From the NCBI RefSeq assembly GCF_035958815.1, contig NZ_CP108383.1:1674001-1738000 (forward strand): 64,000 nucleotides of DNA, given 5' to 3'. Positions 1-8,361 of the stretch are shown here, one piece after another. Within the stretch, counting starts at the first letter, position 1; each line of letters begins with the position of its first letter. The notes under the pieces were generated by a model. That model made no database searches. It saw only the letters and a list, made by a program, of their open reading frames with translations, and was not told where the DNA came from. The translations under genes were made by a program, and so were the position numbers. Source of the stretch: Nocardia sp. NBC_01327. Lineage in GTDB: Bacteria > Actinomycetota > Actinomycetes > Mycobacteriales > Mycobacteriaceae.

Positions 1-1011
1 CCCGCCCAACCACACTCCCCGGCGGACCTGTCCCGACCCTCCCTGCCGGACTCATCTCCGGATTCCGGTTCCGCCGGATGCGCACAGCCCCAGTCGGTTC
101 CGAACACCCCGCCTGCGGACGCGCAGTCGGTCCCCAACGCTCGGCCGAATGGTTCAGCCCAGTCCGCACCCTCCGCTCCACCCGACGGTGCCAACCGATC
201 CCCGTCGGCCCCCGGCGCGCAATCAGAGGGATCCAATCACCCACAGTCCCAGCCCAATTCGGACTCCAACGGCCTCACCAGCCTGGCCGACCTCATTCGA
301 TCCCTGCTGTCGGTCCTGGACCCCGGCAAGCTCCCCTCTCTGACAGACCTCCTTCACCCCTCCGACCCTTCCGCCCACCCTGATCCCGCCCCGGACTCGC
401 AGCACCCGGCGGAACATCCACCCCAACCCGATAAAGACGGCGGAGCCCCCGCGGGGCAGTGCCCGCAACCTGACACCAATCACCCTGGGCAGCAACACCA
501 TCCGGGGAGCGACTCGGGCACCACCGGCGAGTCGCCGAGCGTCGACGCGAGATCACCATCCGGGCACTGCCCACCTGGCCCGACCACCCCGGCCCCTACC
601 TGCGATGCCCCACTCCCGTCCTGCGATATCCCGCCGCGATCAGCCGAATGTCCAGCGCCGCAGGAAGAAAGCAGAGCCATCCCTCAACCTGACGGACAAT
701 CCGCCGAGCACGCTCCGGCGTCCTGCATCATCAAAGGGCCGCCCGCGCCCGAAGGAACCCCACCGTCGCCGGACGATGCTCCGCTCCCCGACACCGGCCG
801 AGTCTCACCCGACCAGGTGCAATTAGCCCCCGACCGTGATCCCGCACCAGTCACACCCCCCGACCGTGCGTCGCCACCGGACCCCTCCATGCCGCTCTCC
901 GAAGTCCCTGCCCCCGAAGGAAATTCGCCCCACGCCAACGCCGATCCGACCGTAGAAATCCCAGAAGGCGGCGTCGAGATCCCCGAACTCTCGGACGCGA
1001 CGCCGTTATGA
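1..1011 (+). CDS. C-terminal part of a Pro/Ser/Asp-rich protein (5' truncated)
   Basis: Frame 1 is open from the first base of the window to a TGA at 1009-1011, giving 336 residues with no start inside the window that must be used. The protein is low complexity and dominated by Pro, Ser, Asp, Ala and Gly. One short stretch at about residues 90-115 (around LTSLADLIRSLLSVLD) is hydrophobic and may form an amphipathic helix. About seven cysteines are scattered through the second half. I recognise no domain. Pro-rich tails like this occur on nocardial cell-envelope and secretion-associated proteins, but the N-terminal part that would identify it lies outside the window. Several shorter ATG-started frames over the same bases are shadows. 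Confidence 0.6.
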   Translation, partial: PAQPHSPADLSRPSLPDSSPDSGSAGCAQPQSVPNTPPADAQSVPNARPNGSAQSAPSAPPDGANRSPSAPGAQSEGSNHPQSQPNSDSNGLTSLADLIRSLLSVLDPGKLPSLTDLLHPSDPSAHPDPAPDSQHPAEHPPQPDKDGGAPAGQCPQPDTNHPGQQHHPGSDSGTTGESPSVDARSPSGHCPPGPTTPAPTCDAPLPSCDIPPRSAECPAPQEESRAIPQPDGQSAEHAPASCIIKGPPAPEGTPPSPDDAPLPDTGRVSPDQVQLAPDRDPAPVTPPDRASPPDPSMPLSEVPAPEGNSPHANADPTVEIPEGGVEIPELSDATPL

Positions 1012-1031
1012 CTGCGAGATGTCGGCGTTAG

Positions 1032-1101
1032 CCCGGAATGTGTTTGGCCGGGATCCGCACCCGCTGTATTCCAGCTGGTTTCGGCGGATTCCGGCCATGG
1101 G
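1032..1101. repeat. REP-like palindromic repeat, diverged copy
   Basis: Bases 1032-1058 match 40621-40647 at 24 of 27 positions; both read CCCGG.ATG..TTTGGCCGGGATCC.C. A second shared piece, GATTCCGGCC, follows at 1087-1096 here and at 40660-40669 in the other copy. The left arm is a small hairpin (CCCGG against CCGGG). It lies between convergent genes, where such elements usually sit. The spacing between arms differs (55 against 39 bases), so this is a diverged relative and not a recent duplicate. Confidence 0.55.
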
Positions 1102-1114
1102 GTGGCGGGTGGGT

Positions 1115-2008
1115 TTACTTGCGGAGGGCCTGGACGAGTTGGAGGAGGGGGAGTTTTTGGGGGTGTTCGGGCTCTTCTTCCACGGCTTCGGGGTCGACTA
1201 TTTCGGTGTGGGGCAGGAGGGCTTCGGGGTCGGCGAAGAGTTTGTATTTCTTGTCGCCGAGGAGTTCGAAGTTGAGGAAGCCGACGAGGAGGGCTCGGGT
1301 GAGGCGTTCGGTTTTGGGCTCGTGCTTGCCGGCGCCGAGGGCCGACAGGGCGCGGCGGCCCTCGACCATGCCGTTGTGCGTGGCCTTTTCGACCGAACGC
1401 AGAATCGTCTTGCCGCCCCAGGCGGTGGCCAGGGGGATGGCATTGGAGCTGACCGAGCCGATATCGGAGGCGCCGGCCAGGATCAGTGCGGCGGTGTCGA
1501 TTCCGGGGGCGAGGGCCTCGGCGGACGGGGAGGTGGGGGAGGGGAAGAGCGCGGCGACGGCCGCGACCTCACGCTGCGAGGCGGCGATGACGGCCGCGCC
1601 CGCACCCATGCCGTGCCCGGCCAGCGCCAGCCGGTCGGGATGCACGCTGATATCGCCGCCGCCCAGCCGCACCCCGGCGCAGATGTCCAGGGTGGTGAGC
1701 AGATCGGTCGCGAGGTTCAGATGCGAAGGGATCGGGCCGCGTTCGGTATCGGGCGCGGCGGCGACGTAACCCCAGGAGGCCAGATGCTCCAGCAGTCGCC
1801 GATAGTTCACAGCGCCCGTCAGCCAGCCGTGCCCGAAGGCCACCGCCGGCAGATTGAGCCCCTTCTCGGGTGTGTACACCACCCCTGGCTGTCCGGCAAT
1901 GCCGAGGTTGCCGCGCAGCACCGAATGCGGGCCGCGGGCGGTCAAAGTGCTCAGGAGCGATTTCACAGACGCCGACACGACAGTGAACTTATCCGATCGC
2001 CGGGCCAT
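1115..2008 (-). CDS. alpha/beta-hydrolase-fold protein with Gly in place of the nucleophile Ser
   Basis: A 297-residue protein resembling the dienelactone hydrolase / PETase-like lipase group: an oxyanion-type loop (FGHGW, residues 59-62), a strand leading to a nucleophile elbow at 131-135, and a late His (ATHNG). The elbow reads G-H-G-M-G, whereas active family members have G-H-S-M-G. The codon is GGC, one base from AGC (Ser). No signal peptide is visible. It starts at an ATG 71 bases from the divergent glmS start. It is probably catalytically dead or repurposed, unless another residue serves. The fold assignment is good; the substrate is unknown. Confidence 0.75.
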   Translation of the reverse strand: MARRSDKFTVVSASVKSLLSTLTARGPHSVLRGNLGIAGQPGVVYTPEKGLNLPAVAFGHGWLTGAVNYRRLLEHLASWGYVAAAPDTERGPIPSHLNLATDLLTTLDICAGVRLGGGDISVHPDRLALAGHGMGAGAAVIAASQREVAAVAALFPSPTSPSAEALAPGIDTAALILAGASDIGSVSSNAIPLATAWGGKTILRSVEKATHNGMVEGRRALSALGAGKHEPKTERLTRALLVGFLNFELLGDKKYKLFADPEALLPHTEIVDPEAVEEEPEHPQKLPLLQLVQALRK

Positions 2009-2079
2009 TGGGGTGTTTCGGCCGGTCCCGTCCGCACTGGGATTCAGAAGCCGGTGCTACCCCAGTAGGCTGGTGGCCC

Positions 2080-3948
2080 ATGTGCGGAATCGTGGGGTAC
2101 GTGGGGTACCGGGACGCCCTCGGTGTGGTGGTGGACGCGTTGCGCCGCATGGAGTATCGCGGCTACGACTCCGCCGGAGTCGCCATTCTCGACGGCGCGG
2201 GCGGGCTCGCCGTCGAACGCAAGGCAGGCCGGCTGGCCAATCTGGAGGCCGAACTCGCCGAAACGGCAGCGGGTCGTTTCGCGGGCACCACCGGCATGGG
2301 CCACACCCGCTGGGCCACCCACGGCGCACCCACCGACCGCAATGCGCATCCGCATCGTGACGGCGGCGACCGGGTCGCGGTGGTGCACAACGGCATCATC
2401 GAGAACTTCGCGCCGCTGCGCCGCGAACTCGAAGACGCCGGAGTCGAACTCGGCAGCGATACCGATACCGAGGTCACCGTGCACCTGGTGGCTCGTGCGT
2501 ATGCCACCGGTGCGACGGCGGGGGATTTCGTGGCCTCCGCGCTCGCCGTGGTGCGCCGCCTGGAGGGCGCGTTCACCCTGGTCTTCACGCATGCCGACCA
2601 TCCCGGCACCATCATCGCCGCACGCCGCTCCACCCCGCTGGTGGTGGGTGTCGGCAAGGGTGAGATGTTCCTCGCCTCCGATGTCACCGCCTTCATCGAG
2701 CACACCCGGGAAGCGGTGGAGCTCGGCCAGGATCAGGCCGTTGTCATTACCGCGAACTCCTACGAGGTCACCGATTTCGACGGAAATCCCGACGCGGTCC
2801 GCACCCGCCCGTTCACCATCGACTGGGATCTGGCCGCCGCCGAGAAGGGCGGCCACGACTACTTCATGCTCAAGGAGATCGAGGAGCAGCCCGCCGGCGT
2901 CGCCGACACGCTGATCGGTCACTTCCAAGACGGCCGGATCGTGCTGGACGAGCAGCGGCTCACCGATCAGGAACTGCGCGAGTTCGACAAGGTCTTCGTG
3001 GTCGCCTGCGGCAGTTCGTATCACGCGGGGCTGCTGGCCAAATACGCCATCGAACACTGGACCCGGCTGCCCGTCGAGGTGGAGCTGGCCAGCGAATTCC
3101 GTTATCGCGACCCGGTTCTGGACCGCTCCACGCTGGTGGTCGCCATCTCGCAGTCCGGCGAGACGGCCGACACGCTGGAGGCGGTCCGGCACGCCAAGAG
3201 TCAGAAGGCGCGAGTCCTGGCCATCTGCAATACCAATGGCGCGCAGATTCCCCGCGAGTCCGACGCTGTGCTCTACACCCGCACCGGGCCGGAGATCGGC
3301 GTGGCGTCCACCAAGGCGTTTCTCGCGCAGATCACCGCGAACTATCTTGTCGGCCTCGCGCTCGCGCAGGCGCGCGGCACCAAGTACCCCGATGAGGTGG
3401 CCCGCGAATTCGCCGAGCTGGAGGCCATGCCGAAACTGGTCGCCCGCGTCCTGGAGTCGGGCGACCAGGTGCGCGCCCTCGCACGCGAGTTCGCCCACGT
3501 CTCCACGGTGCTGTTCCTCGGCCGGCATGTCGGTTATCCGGTGGCGCTCGAAGGTGCGCTGAAGCTCAAGGAACTGGCGTACATCCACGCCGAGGGCTTC
3601 GCCGCCGGTGAGCTCAAGCACGGCCCGATCGCGCTGATCGAGGAGGGTCTGCCGGTTTTCGTGGTGATGCCCTCGCTGAAGAGCCGCCCCATGCTGCACT
3701 CCAAGATGCTCAGCAATATTCGCGAGATCCAGGCGCGCGGGGCCCGCACCATCGTCATTGCCGAGGAAGGCGACGACACGGTCCGCCCGTTCGCCGATCA
3801 CCTGATCGAAATACCCGCCGCCCCAACGCTTTTCCAGCCGCTGCTGGCCACCGTCCCGCTGCAGATCTTCGCCGCCGAGGTCGCACAGGCCCGCGGCTAC
3901 GACGTCGACAAGCCCCGCAACCTCGCCAAATCAGTCACGGTCGAATAG
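2080..3948 (+). CDS. glmS: glutamine--fructose-6-phosphate aminotransferase (isomerizing)
   Basis: Makes glucosamine-6-phosphate from fructose-6-phosphate and glutamine, the first step toward UDP-GlcNAc for peptidoglycan. The 622-residue protein begins MCGIVGYVG, so Cys2 becomes the N-terminal nucleophile of the class II glutamine amidotransferase domain (about 1-230). An ATG at 2080 is therefore required, although the frame is open 24 codons further upstream. Two SIS sugar-isomerase domains follow (about 290-430 and 460-600), with the signatures ACGSSYHA and SQSGETADT. The C terminus ends SVTVE, and the last codons form half of a hairpin shared with the convergent gene. Full length and intact. 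Confidence 0.98.
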   Translation: MCGIVGYVGYRDALGVVVDALRRMEYRGYDSAGVAILDGAGGLAVERKAGRLANLEAELAETAAGRFAGTTGMGHTRWATHGAPTDRNAHPHRDGGDRVAVVHNGIIENFAPLRRELEDAGVELGSDTDTEVTVHLVARAYATGATAGDFVASALAVVRRLEGAFTLVFTHADHPGTIIAARRSTPLVVGVGKGEMFLASDVTAFIEHTREAVELGQDQAVVITANSYEVTDFDGNPDAVRTRPFTIDWDLAAAEKGGHDYFMLKEIEEQPAGVADTLIGHFQDGRIVLDEQRLTDQELREFDKVFVVACGSSYHAGLLAKYAIEHWTRLPVEVELASEFRYRDPVLDRSTLVVAISQSGETADTLEAVRHAKSQKARVLAICNTNGAQIPRESDAVLYTRTGPEIGVASTKAFLAQITANYLVGLALAQARGTKYPDEVAREFAELEAMPKLVARVLESGDQVRALAREFAHVSTVLFLGRHVGYPVALEGALKLKELAYIHAEGFAAGELKHGPIALIEEGLPVFVVMPSLKSRPMLHSKMLSNIREIQARGARTIVIAEEGDDTVRPFADHLIEIPAAPTLFQPLLATVPLQIFAAEVAQARGYDVDKPRNLAKSVTVE

Positions 3949-3973
3949 GCGCTGCGGCGCTATTCGACGGTGA
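3935..3973. terminator. bidirectional hairpin built from the two convergent coding ends
   Basis: Bases 3935-3948 and 3960-3973 form a 14-bp stem with one mismatch around an 11-nt loop. The left arm is the last codons of glmS (V-T-V-E-stop) and the right arm is the last codons of the cupredoxin gene, which also ends V-T-V-E-stop. The only non-coding bases are the 11 in the loop. It probably terminates both transcripts. There is no long T run, as is common in this phylum. Confidence 0.6.
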
Positions 3974-4385
3974 CCGAGCCCTTCATGTCCGGGTGCAGGG
4001 GGCACAGGTAGCGGTAGGTGCCGGGGGTGGTGAAGGTGTAGCTCCACTCGCCCTTGTGGATGATCGGGCTGTTGATGCCCAGCGCGACATCGCCGATGCC
4101 CTGCACCGCGTGCGGGGCCTTGTCGGAGAACTTCCAGGTCACCATGTCGCCGGCCTTGACGGTGATAGAGGCCGGGGAGAACTTCATATCGTTCACCTCG
4201 ACGGTCACCGCCGCGGGCTGCCGCGGGCCCGACGTGGCGGCGGCCGAGGTGGCGGCGGAGGCGGCGGTCGTCGCCGGTGCGGCCGACTTCGACGAATCCG
4301 AGCCGCAGCCGCTCACGGCCAGCACCCCCGCCACCACGGTCACGAGGAGCAGGGCGCGGGCGGGCGAGTAGCGGCGGATCGACAT
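3960..4385 (-). CDS. secreted cupredoxin-like lipoprotein (blue copper domain)
   Basis: A 141-residue protein: a lipoprotein signal with lipobox-like AVSGC at about residues 23-27, an Ala/Thr/Ser-rich linker, and a plastocyanin/amicyanin-type domain (about 60-141). The type I copper ligands are visible as His in KAPHAV and as Cys, His and Met in YLCPLHPDM. It should be tethered to the outer face of the membrane and carry electrons or bind copper. The start chosen is the ATG of MSIRRYS, which gives a normal signal peptide; the frame runs open much further upstream over the divergent nnr gene, but that part is a shadow. It converges on glmS. Confidence 0.88.
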   Translation of the reverse strand: MSIRRYSPARALLLVTVVAGVLAVSGCGSDSSKSAAPATTAASAATSAAATSGPRQPAAVTVEVNDMKFSPASITVKAGDMVTWKFSDKAPHAVQGIGDVALGINSPIIHKGEWSYTFTTPGTYRYLCPLHPDMKGSVTVE

Positions 4386-4551
4386 GTCCGTCAGCGTAAC
4401 CGTCGCGATCAGCGGGCTATTCGCAGGCTTCGTCCCTGCGGAAACCGCCGGGTCGCTGCGTGGCGGTCGCCGCGGCGGGCGGGGGTAGTCTGCAAACGTC
4501 GCAGGCAGGCGGGGTGCGCCCCGCGGAATCCGCTCTCGCAGGAGGCGAACG

Positions 4552-6000
4552 ATGACCGCAGCTGAGCTTCGCGGATATTTCACGGCCGATGAGGTTCGTG
4601 CGGCGGAGACGGAGCTGTTCACCCGGGTTCCCGCCGGAATGCCCATGCGGCGCGCGGCTTTCGGATTGGCCGAGGTGGTGCTGCGGGAGCTGCGGGAGCG
4701 GACCGGGGGAGTGGCCGGACGTTCGGTGACACTGCTGGTCGGCTCCGGCGACAATGGCGGCGACGCGCTGTGGGCGGGATCGTTCCTGCGGCGGCGGGGT
4801 GTGGCCGTGCGGGCGGTGCTGCTGTCGCCGGAGCGGGTGCATGCGGAGGGGCTGGCGGCATTGCGCCGGGCCGGTGGCCGGGTGGGCGCCGAGGTGGGCG
4901 CGCCGGATCTGGTCATCGACGGCATCGTCGGTATTTCGGGTCGCGGGCCGCTGCGCCCGCAGGCGGCGGAAATTGTTGCCGGGGTGCGTGTTCCGGTGAT
5001 CTCCGTCGATCTGCCCAGCGGTGTGGACCCGGATACCGGAGTGGTGAGCGGACCAGTGGTTCGAGCGGCCGTGACCGTGGCCTTCGGTGCGTACAAGCCG
5101 GTGCATGCCCTGGCCGCGCCATACTGCGGCCGAATTGAACTGGTGCCCATAGGATTACGTCTACCTGCGCCGAATCTGGCTGCCCTGGAACCGCAATCGA
5201 TCGGGGCGGGCTGGCCGGTGCCGCAATCGACCGATGACAAGTACACCCAGGGCGTCACCGGCGTCTGCGCGGGCAGCTCCACCTATCCGGGTGCGGCGAT
5301 CCTGTGCACCGGCGGCGCGGTGGCCGCGACCTCCGGAATGGTCCGCTATGCCGGAACCGGCGCCGCTCAGGTTCTCGCACACTTTCCTGAAGTTGTTGCC
5401 GCACCGTCGATTTCGGAGACCGGCCGAGTGCAGTCCTGGGTCTTCGGCCCCGGCGCGGGCACCGACTCCGCCGCGCGCGACCGGCTCGCCGAGATCCTCG
5501 CCACCGATCTGCCCGTGGTGGTCGACGCCGACGGCCTGACCCTGCTCGCGGCCGATCCGGGCCTGCTGAACGGCCGCACCGCCCCTACCGTCCTCACTCC
5601 GCACGCCGGCGAATTCGCCCGCCTCACCGGGGAGGACCCGGCCCCCGACCGTGTGGCCGCCGTCCGCAAACTCGCCGACTCCTGGCAGGTGACAGTCCTT
5701 TTGAAGGGGCGCGCCACCGTGGTCGCCACCCCCGGCGACCCGGTCTTCGTCAACGAGGCAGGCGGCTCCTGGGCTGCCACCGCCGGCTCCGGCGACATCC
5801 TCTCCGGCGTCATAGCCGCCCTCCTCGCCGCCGGTCGCGACCCCGCCTGGTCCGCCGCGGCCGCCGCCCGAGTCCACGCCCTCTCCGCCAACCTCGCCGC
5901 TCACGCCACCACCGCCGCAGGCGCCCCCATCTCCGCCTCCCCCCTCCTCGCCAATCTCCGCAACGCCATCGGCACCCTCCGCGACCTCGCCGCCGCCTGA
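4552..6000 (+). CDS. nnr: bifunctional NAD(P)H-hydrate epimerase / ADP-dependent NAD(P)H-hydrate dehydratase
   Basis: Repairs hydrated NADH and NADPH. The 482-residue protein has an N-terminal YjeF epimerase domain (about 1-210; GSGDNGGDAL nucleotide loop near 65 and DLPSGVDPDTG near 160) fused to a C-terminal ribokinase-like dehydratase domain (about 225-482; GPGAGTDS, VVDADGLTLL, LTPHAGEFARL and the anion hole AGSGDILSG). An AGGAGG ribosome binding site lies 6 bases before the ATG. The position after glmS matches the nnr of mycobacteria. The reading frame is intact and of normal length. Confidence 0.96.
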   Translation: MTAAELRGYFTADEVRAAETELFTRVPAGMPMRRAAFGLAEVVLRELRERTGGVAGRSVTLLVGSGDNGGDALWAGSFLRRRGVAVRAVLLSPERVHAEGLAALRRAGGRVGAEVGAPDLVIDGIVGISGRGPLRPQAAEIVAGVRVPVISVDLPSGVDPDTGVVSGPVVRAAVTVAFGAYKPVHALAAPYCGRIELVPIGLRLPAPNLAALEPQSIGAGWPVPQSTDDKYTQGVTGVCAGSSTYPGAAILCTGGAVAATSGMVRYAGTGAAQVLAHFPEVVAAPSISETGRVQSWVFGPGAGTDSAARDRLAEILATDLPVVVDADGLTLLAADPGLLNGRTAPTVLTPHAGEFARLTGEDPAPDRVAAVRKLADSWQVTVLLKGRATVVATPGDPVFVNEAGGSWAATAGSGDILSGVIAALLAAGRDPAWSAAAAARVHALSANLAAHATTAAGAPISASPLLANLRNAIGTLRDLAAA

Positions 6001-6201
6001 TCACTGCGGTCCACCGGCGCCGCGAGTCCGCCAGGGCGACCTCCAGCCCGCGACAGCCCACGGCAGATGTGGGCCATCCCGATCGATCACCCGGATCTTC
6101 GCGTGACGGGGAACAGCCTGCCGTGCAATGTCACTCGCTGATGCTCGGCCCCGCTGCGTCTCCGACTCGGAGTTCGTCGCCGATGAGTGGCAGGTCGGCG
6201 G

Positions 6202-7074
6202 TCAGGCCGGAGGGGTTATCGCTGCGTGGAGGGCGGCGCGGGCGGCGGCGACTATGGGGTGGTGGGCGGCGCCGCGGCGGTAGGCGAGGTGGGTGCGGCG
6301 GCGGGTGGGGAGGGGGGTGAGGGTTACGCCGGGCGGGACCGATTGGGCGCCCAGGTCGGGGACCAGGGCTACGCCCTGGGCTGCGGCCACCAGGGCCAGG
6401 ACGGCGCCGAAGTCGTCGGCGTGGTGGCGGATGCGGGGGGTGAATCCGGCTGCGCGGCAGGCTCGGACGGTCATGGCGTGGCAGAGGGTGCCGGGGGTGC
6501 CTGCGATCCAGGAGGAATCGCGGTGTGCGGCAAGGGGTTCCGCGATGAGAGCGGCGAGGTGGATGGTTTCCTCGAGCAGGGGTTCGGTATCGAGGCCCGG
6601 TTCCGGGTCCACGGGGACGTAGTCGTACTCCTGGACCAGCGCTATATCGAGGAGATCGGCGCGCAGGGCGGCGGGGGCGGCGGCCGGATCCAGTTCGGTG
6701 ACAAGCAGTTCCAGGTGCGGATGATCGCGGCTGAGGGTGACCAGCGCGGGGGACAGGATGGTGCGGACCGCGGTGGGGAAGGCGCCGATGCGCAGGGTTC
6801 CGGTGAGTTCGGTTCTGGCGGTGGCGAGTTCGGCGGTGGCCTGCGCCAGGGTCGCGAGGATGGTTTCGGTGTGCTCGACCAGGCGCAGTGCGACGGGGGT
6901 GAGGGTGACGCTGCGGCCGGTGCGCTCCAGCAGCGGCACCCCGGCCTCGCGTTCCAGCGCGGTCAGCTGCTGGGAGACCGCGGAGGGCGTGTAGGTCAGC
7001 GCCTCCGCGACGGCGGTGATGGTGCCGCGGTGGGCGAGTTCCCGGAGCAGGCGTAATCGGCGCAGATCGAGCAT
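6202..7074 (-). CDS. LysR-family transcriptional regulator
   Basis: A 290-residue protein with an N-terminal winged helix-turn-helix (about residues 1-60, LRLLRELAHRGTITAVAEAL then PSAVSQQL) and a type 2 periplasmic-binding-like effector domain (about 90-285). Gene and effector are divergently arranged with a DHDPS-family gene starting 70 bases away, the classic arrangement for LysR regulators that control their neighbour. A 21-bp dyad overlaps its own start codon, which suggests autorepression. The inducer is unknown; it may be a substrate or product of the neighbouring aldolase. Confidence 0.93.
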   Translation of the reverse strand: MLDLRRLRLLRELAHRGTITAVAEALTYTPSAVSQQLTALEREAGVPLLERTGRSVTLTPVALRLVEHTETILATLAQATAELATARTELTGTLRIGAFPTAVRTILSPALVTLSRDHPHLELLVTELDPAAAPAALRADLLDIALVQEYDYVPVDPEPGLDTEPLLEETIHLAALIAEPLAAHRDSSWIAGTPGTLCHAMTVRACRAAGFTPRIRHHADDFGAVLALVAAAQGVALVPDLGAQSVPPGVTLTPLPTRRRTHLAYRRGAAHHPIVAAARAALHAAITPPA

Positions 7075-7090
7075 AAGGAGATCTTATGCT
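7070..7090. promoter_or_regulatory. LysR-type dyad operator
   Basis: A perfect inverted repeat with arms AGCATAAG and CTTATGCT around a 5-base centre (GAGAT). It contains the LysR-type T-N11-A geometry and overlaps the start codon of the LysR gene (7072-7074). It is 55 bases before the divergent DHDPS-family start. Binding here could block lysR translation or transcription and regulate the neighbour. Confidence 0.7.
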
Positions 7091-7144
7091 CGGAGACGGA
7101 AACGTGAAATGGACGTGAAGGCGTGTGGCGGCCACGCTGGGGCC

Positions 7145-8035
7145 ATGACATTCACAGGCCTGTTCGTGCCGCTGATCACGCCTTTCACCGCCACCGGCGA
7201 GATCGCCGCAGCAGCGCTCGAAGCCCTCGCGCACGAGGTGCTCGAGGCCGGGGCGACCGGAATCGTCGCGCTCGGCACCACCGCCGAACCCGCGACCCTC
7301 ACCCCGGACGAGCGGCTGCGGGTGCTCGATATCTGCGCGGGGGTGTGCGCCGAGCACCGGGCACCCCTGATCGCCGCCGCCGGATCGAATGCGACCGCCG
7401 CCTCGGTGCAGGAACTCGCAGCCCTCGACCCGCGGGCCGCGGCCGCGCTCACCGTGGTCCCGTACTACACGCGCCCGTCCGAAGACGGTGTTGTCGAACA
7501 CTTCCGGCACTTGGCCGCGGCCAGCCCGGTTCCCCTGGTGATCTACCACATTCCGTACCGCACGGGCCTTTCGCTCAGTGCCGAAACCCTGTGCCGCCTG
7601 GCCGAATTGCCGAATGTCGCCGGATTCAAATACACCACCGGCGGCATCGACGACACCACCATCGGCTTCCTGAGCGCCGCGGCAGGCGATACCGCCGTAC
7701 TCGCGGGCGACGACCTCTTCGCCGCGCCCCTGCTCGCCCTCGGCGCCTCCGGCGCCATCCTGGCCTGCGCGAATGTCGCACCCGCCGAATACGTCGAACT
7801 GATCGCGGCCTGGCGGAACGGCCCGATCGACCAGGCCCGCCGCATCGGCAACCGCCTCGCCGCCCTCGCCGCCACCCTGTTCACCGAACCCAATCCGACT
7901 GTCCTGAAGGGTGTTCTGGCCGCACAGGGCCGCATCCCCACCGCCGCGGTCCGACTTCCGCTGCTCCCCGCGAGCGAAGCCTCCGTCGCGGCGGCGCTGT
8001 CCGCACTGCAGGGCGTCCACGCGGGCAGTTCCTGA
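7145..8035 (+). CDS. dihydrodipicolinate synthase / N-acetylneuraminate lyase family protein
   Basis: A 296-residue TIM-barrel class I aldolase. Family marks: GTTAEP (about residue 45, where DapA has GTTGES), VVPYYTRP near 108, YHIPYRTG (catalytic Tyr) near 136, and the Schiff-base Lys in GFKYTTGG near 162. The ATG at 7145 is used because it begins the typical F-T-G-L-F-V-P-L-I-T-P start; an upstream ATG at 7109 adds only 12 unlikely residues. This is probably not the biosynthetic DapA: it lacks a lysine-pathway neighbour and pairs with a LysR regulator, so it may split or condense a 2-keto acid in catabolism. Confidence 0.85.
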   Translation: MTFTGLFVPLITPFTATGEIAAAALEALAHEVLEAGATGIVALGTTAEPATLTPDERLRVLDICAGVCAEHRAPLIAAAGSNATAASVQELAALDPRAAAALTVVPYYTRPSEDGVVEHFRHLAAASPVPLVIYHIPYRTGLSLSAETLCRLAELPNVAGFKYTTGGIDDTTIGFLSAAAGDTAVLAGDDLFAAPLLALGASGAILACANVAPAEYVELIAAWRNGPIDQARRIGNRLAALAATLFTEPNPTVLKGVLAAQGRIPTAAVRLPLLPASEASVAAALSALQGVHAGSS

Positions 8036-8361
8036 CCGTTCGGCGAAACGGCCGCCACGCGAGCGCCGTCACTCTGTTCTCGACTTCAGGCACTGAATGC
8101 GTCCAGGCAGGCCGCTCCGACCGGCGTCCGGTGCGCTGCCGTATTCAGGGCAACGCGTCGACTCGGGAAGTGCCGGGCGAAAGCATGATCGGTGGGCTGA
8201 TCAGGTGAGGTAGCCAGGTTCGTCCCCGTGGCGCTCTGTGCGGGCATGCGTCGCGGGCAGGCGCCGATCATGCGATTGCGGCGTGTCGCTGGGCGGGTCG
8301 AGGCGTTGCCGCGGCCGGGTGTGACGGGTGCCGCGCGGGCGGAGATGGCAGGATCGGTGCT
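8036..8361. other. intergenic region before alr, no gene seen
   Basis: A gap of 326 bases. A weak hairpin (CCGTT / AACGG, 8036-8051) directly follows the upstream stop codon and could be a terminator. The reading frames crossing the gap are shadows with no ribosome binding site. The alr promoter presumably lies in the last 100 bases, but I could not assign -10 and -35 boxes. Confidence 0.4.

Noticed and set aside
4386..5282. N-terminal extension of the cupredoxin frame over nnr
   Set aside because: It is the shadow of nnr; the ATG at 4385 gives a proper lipoprotein signal.
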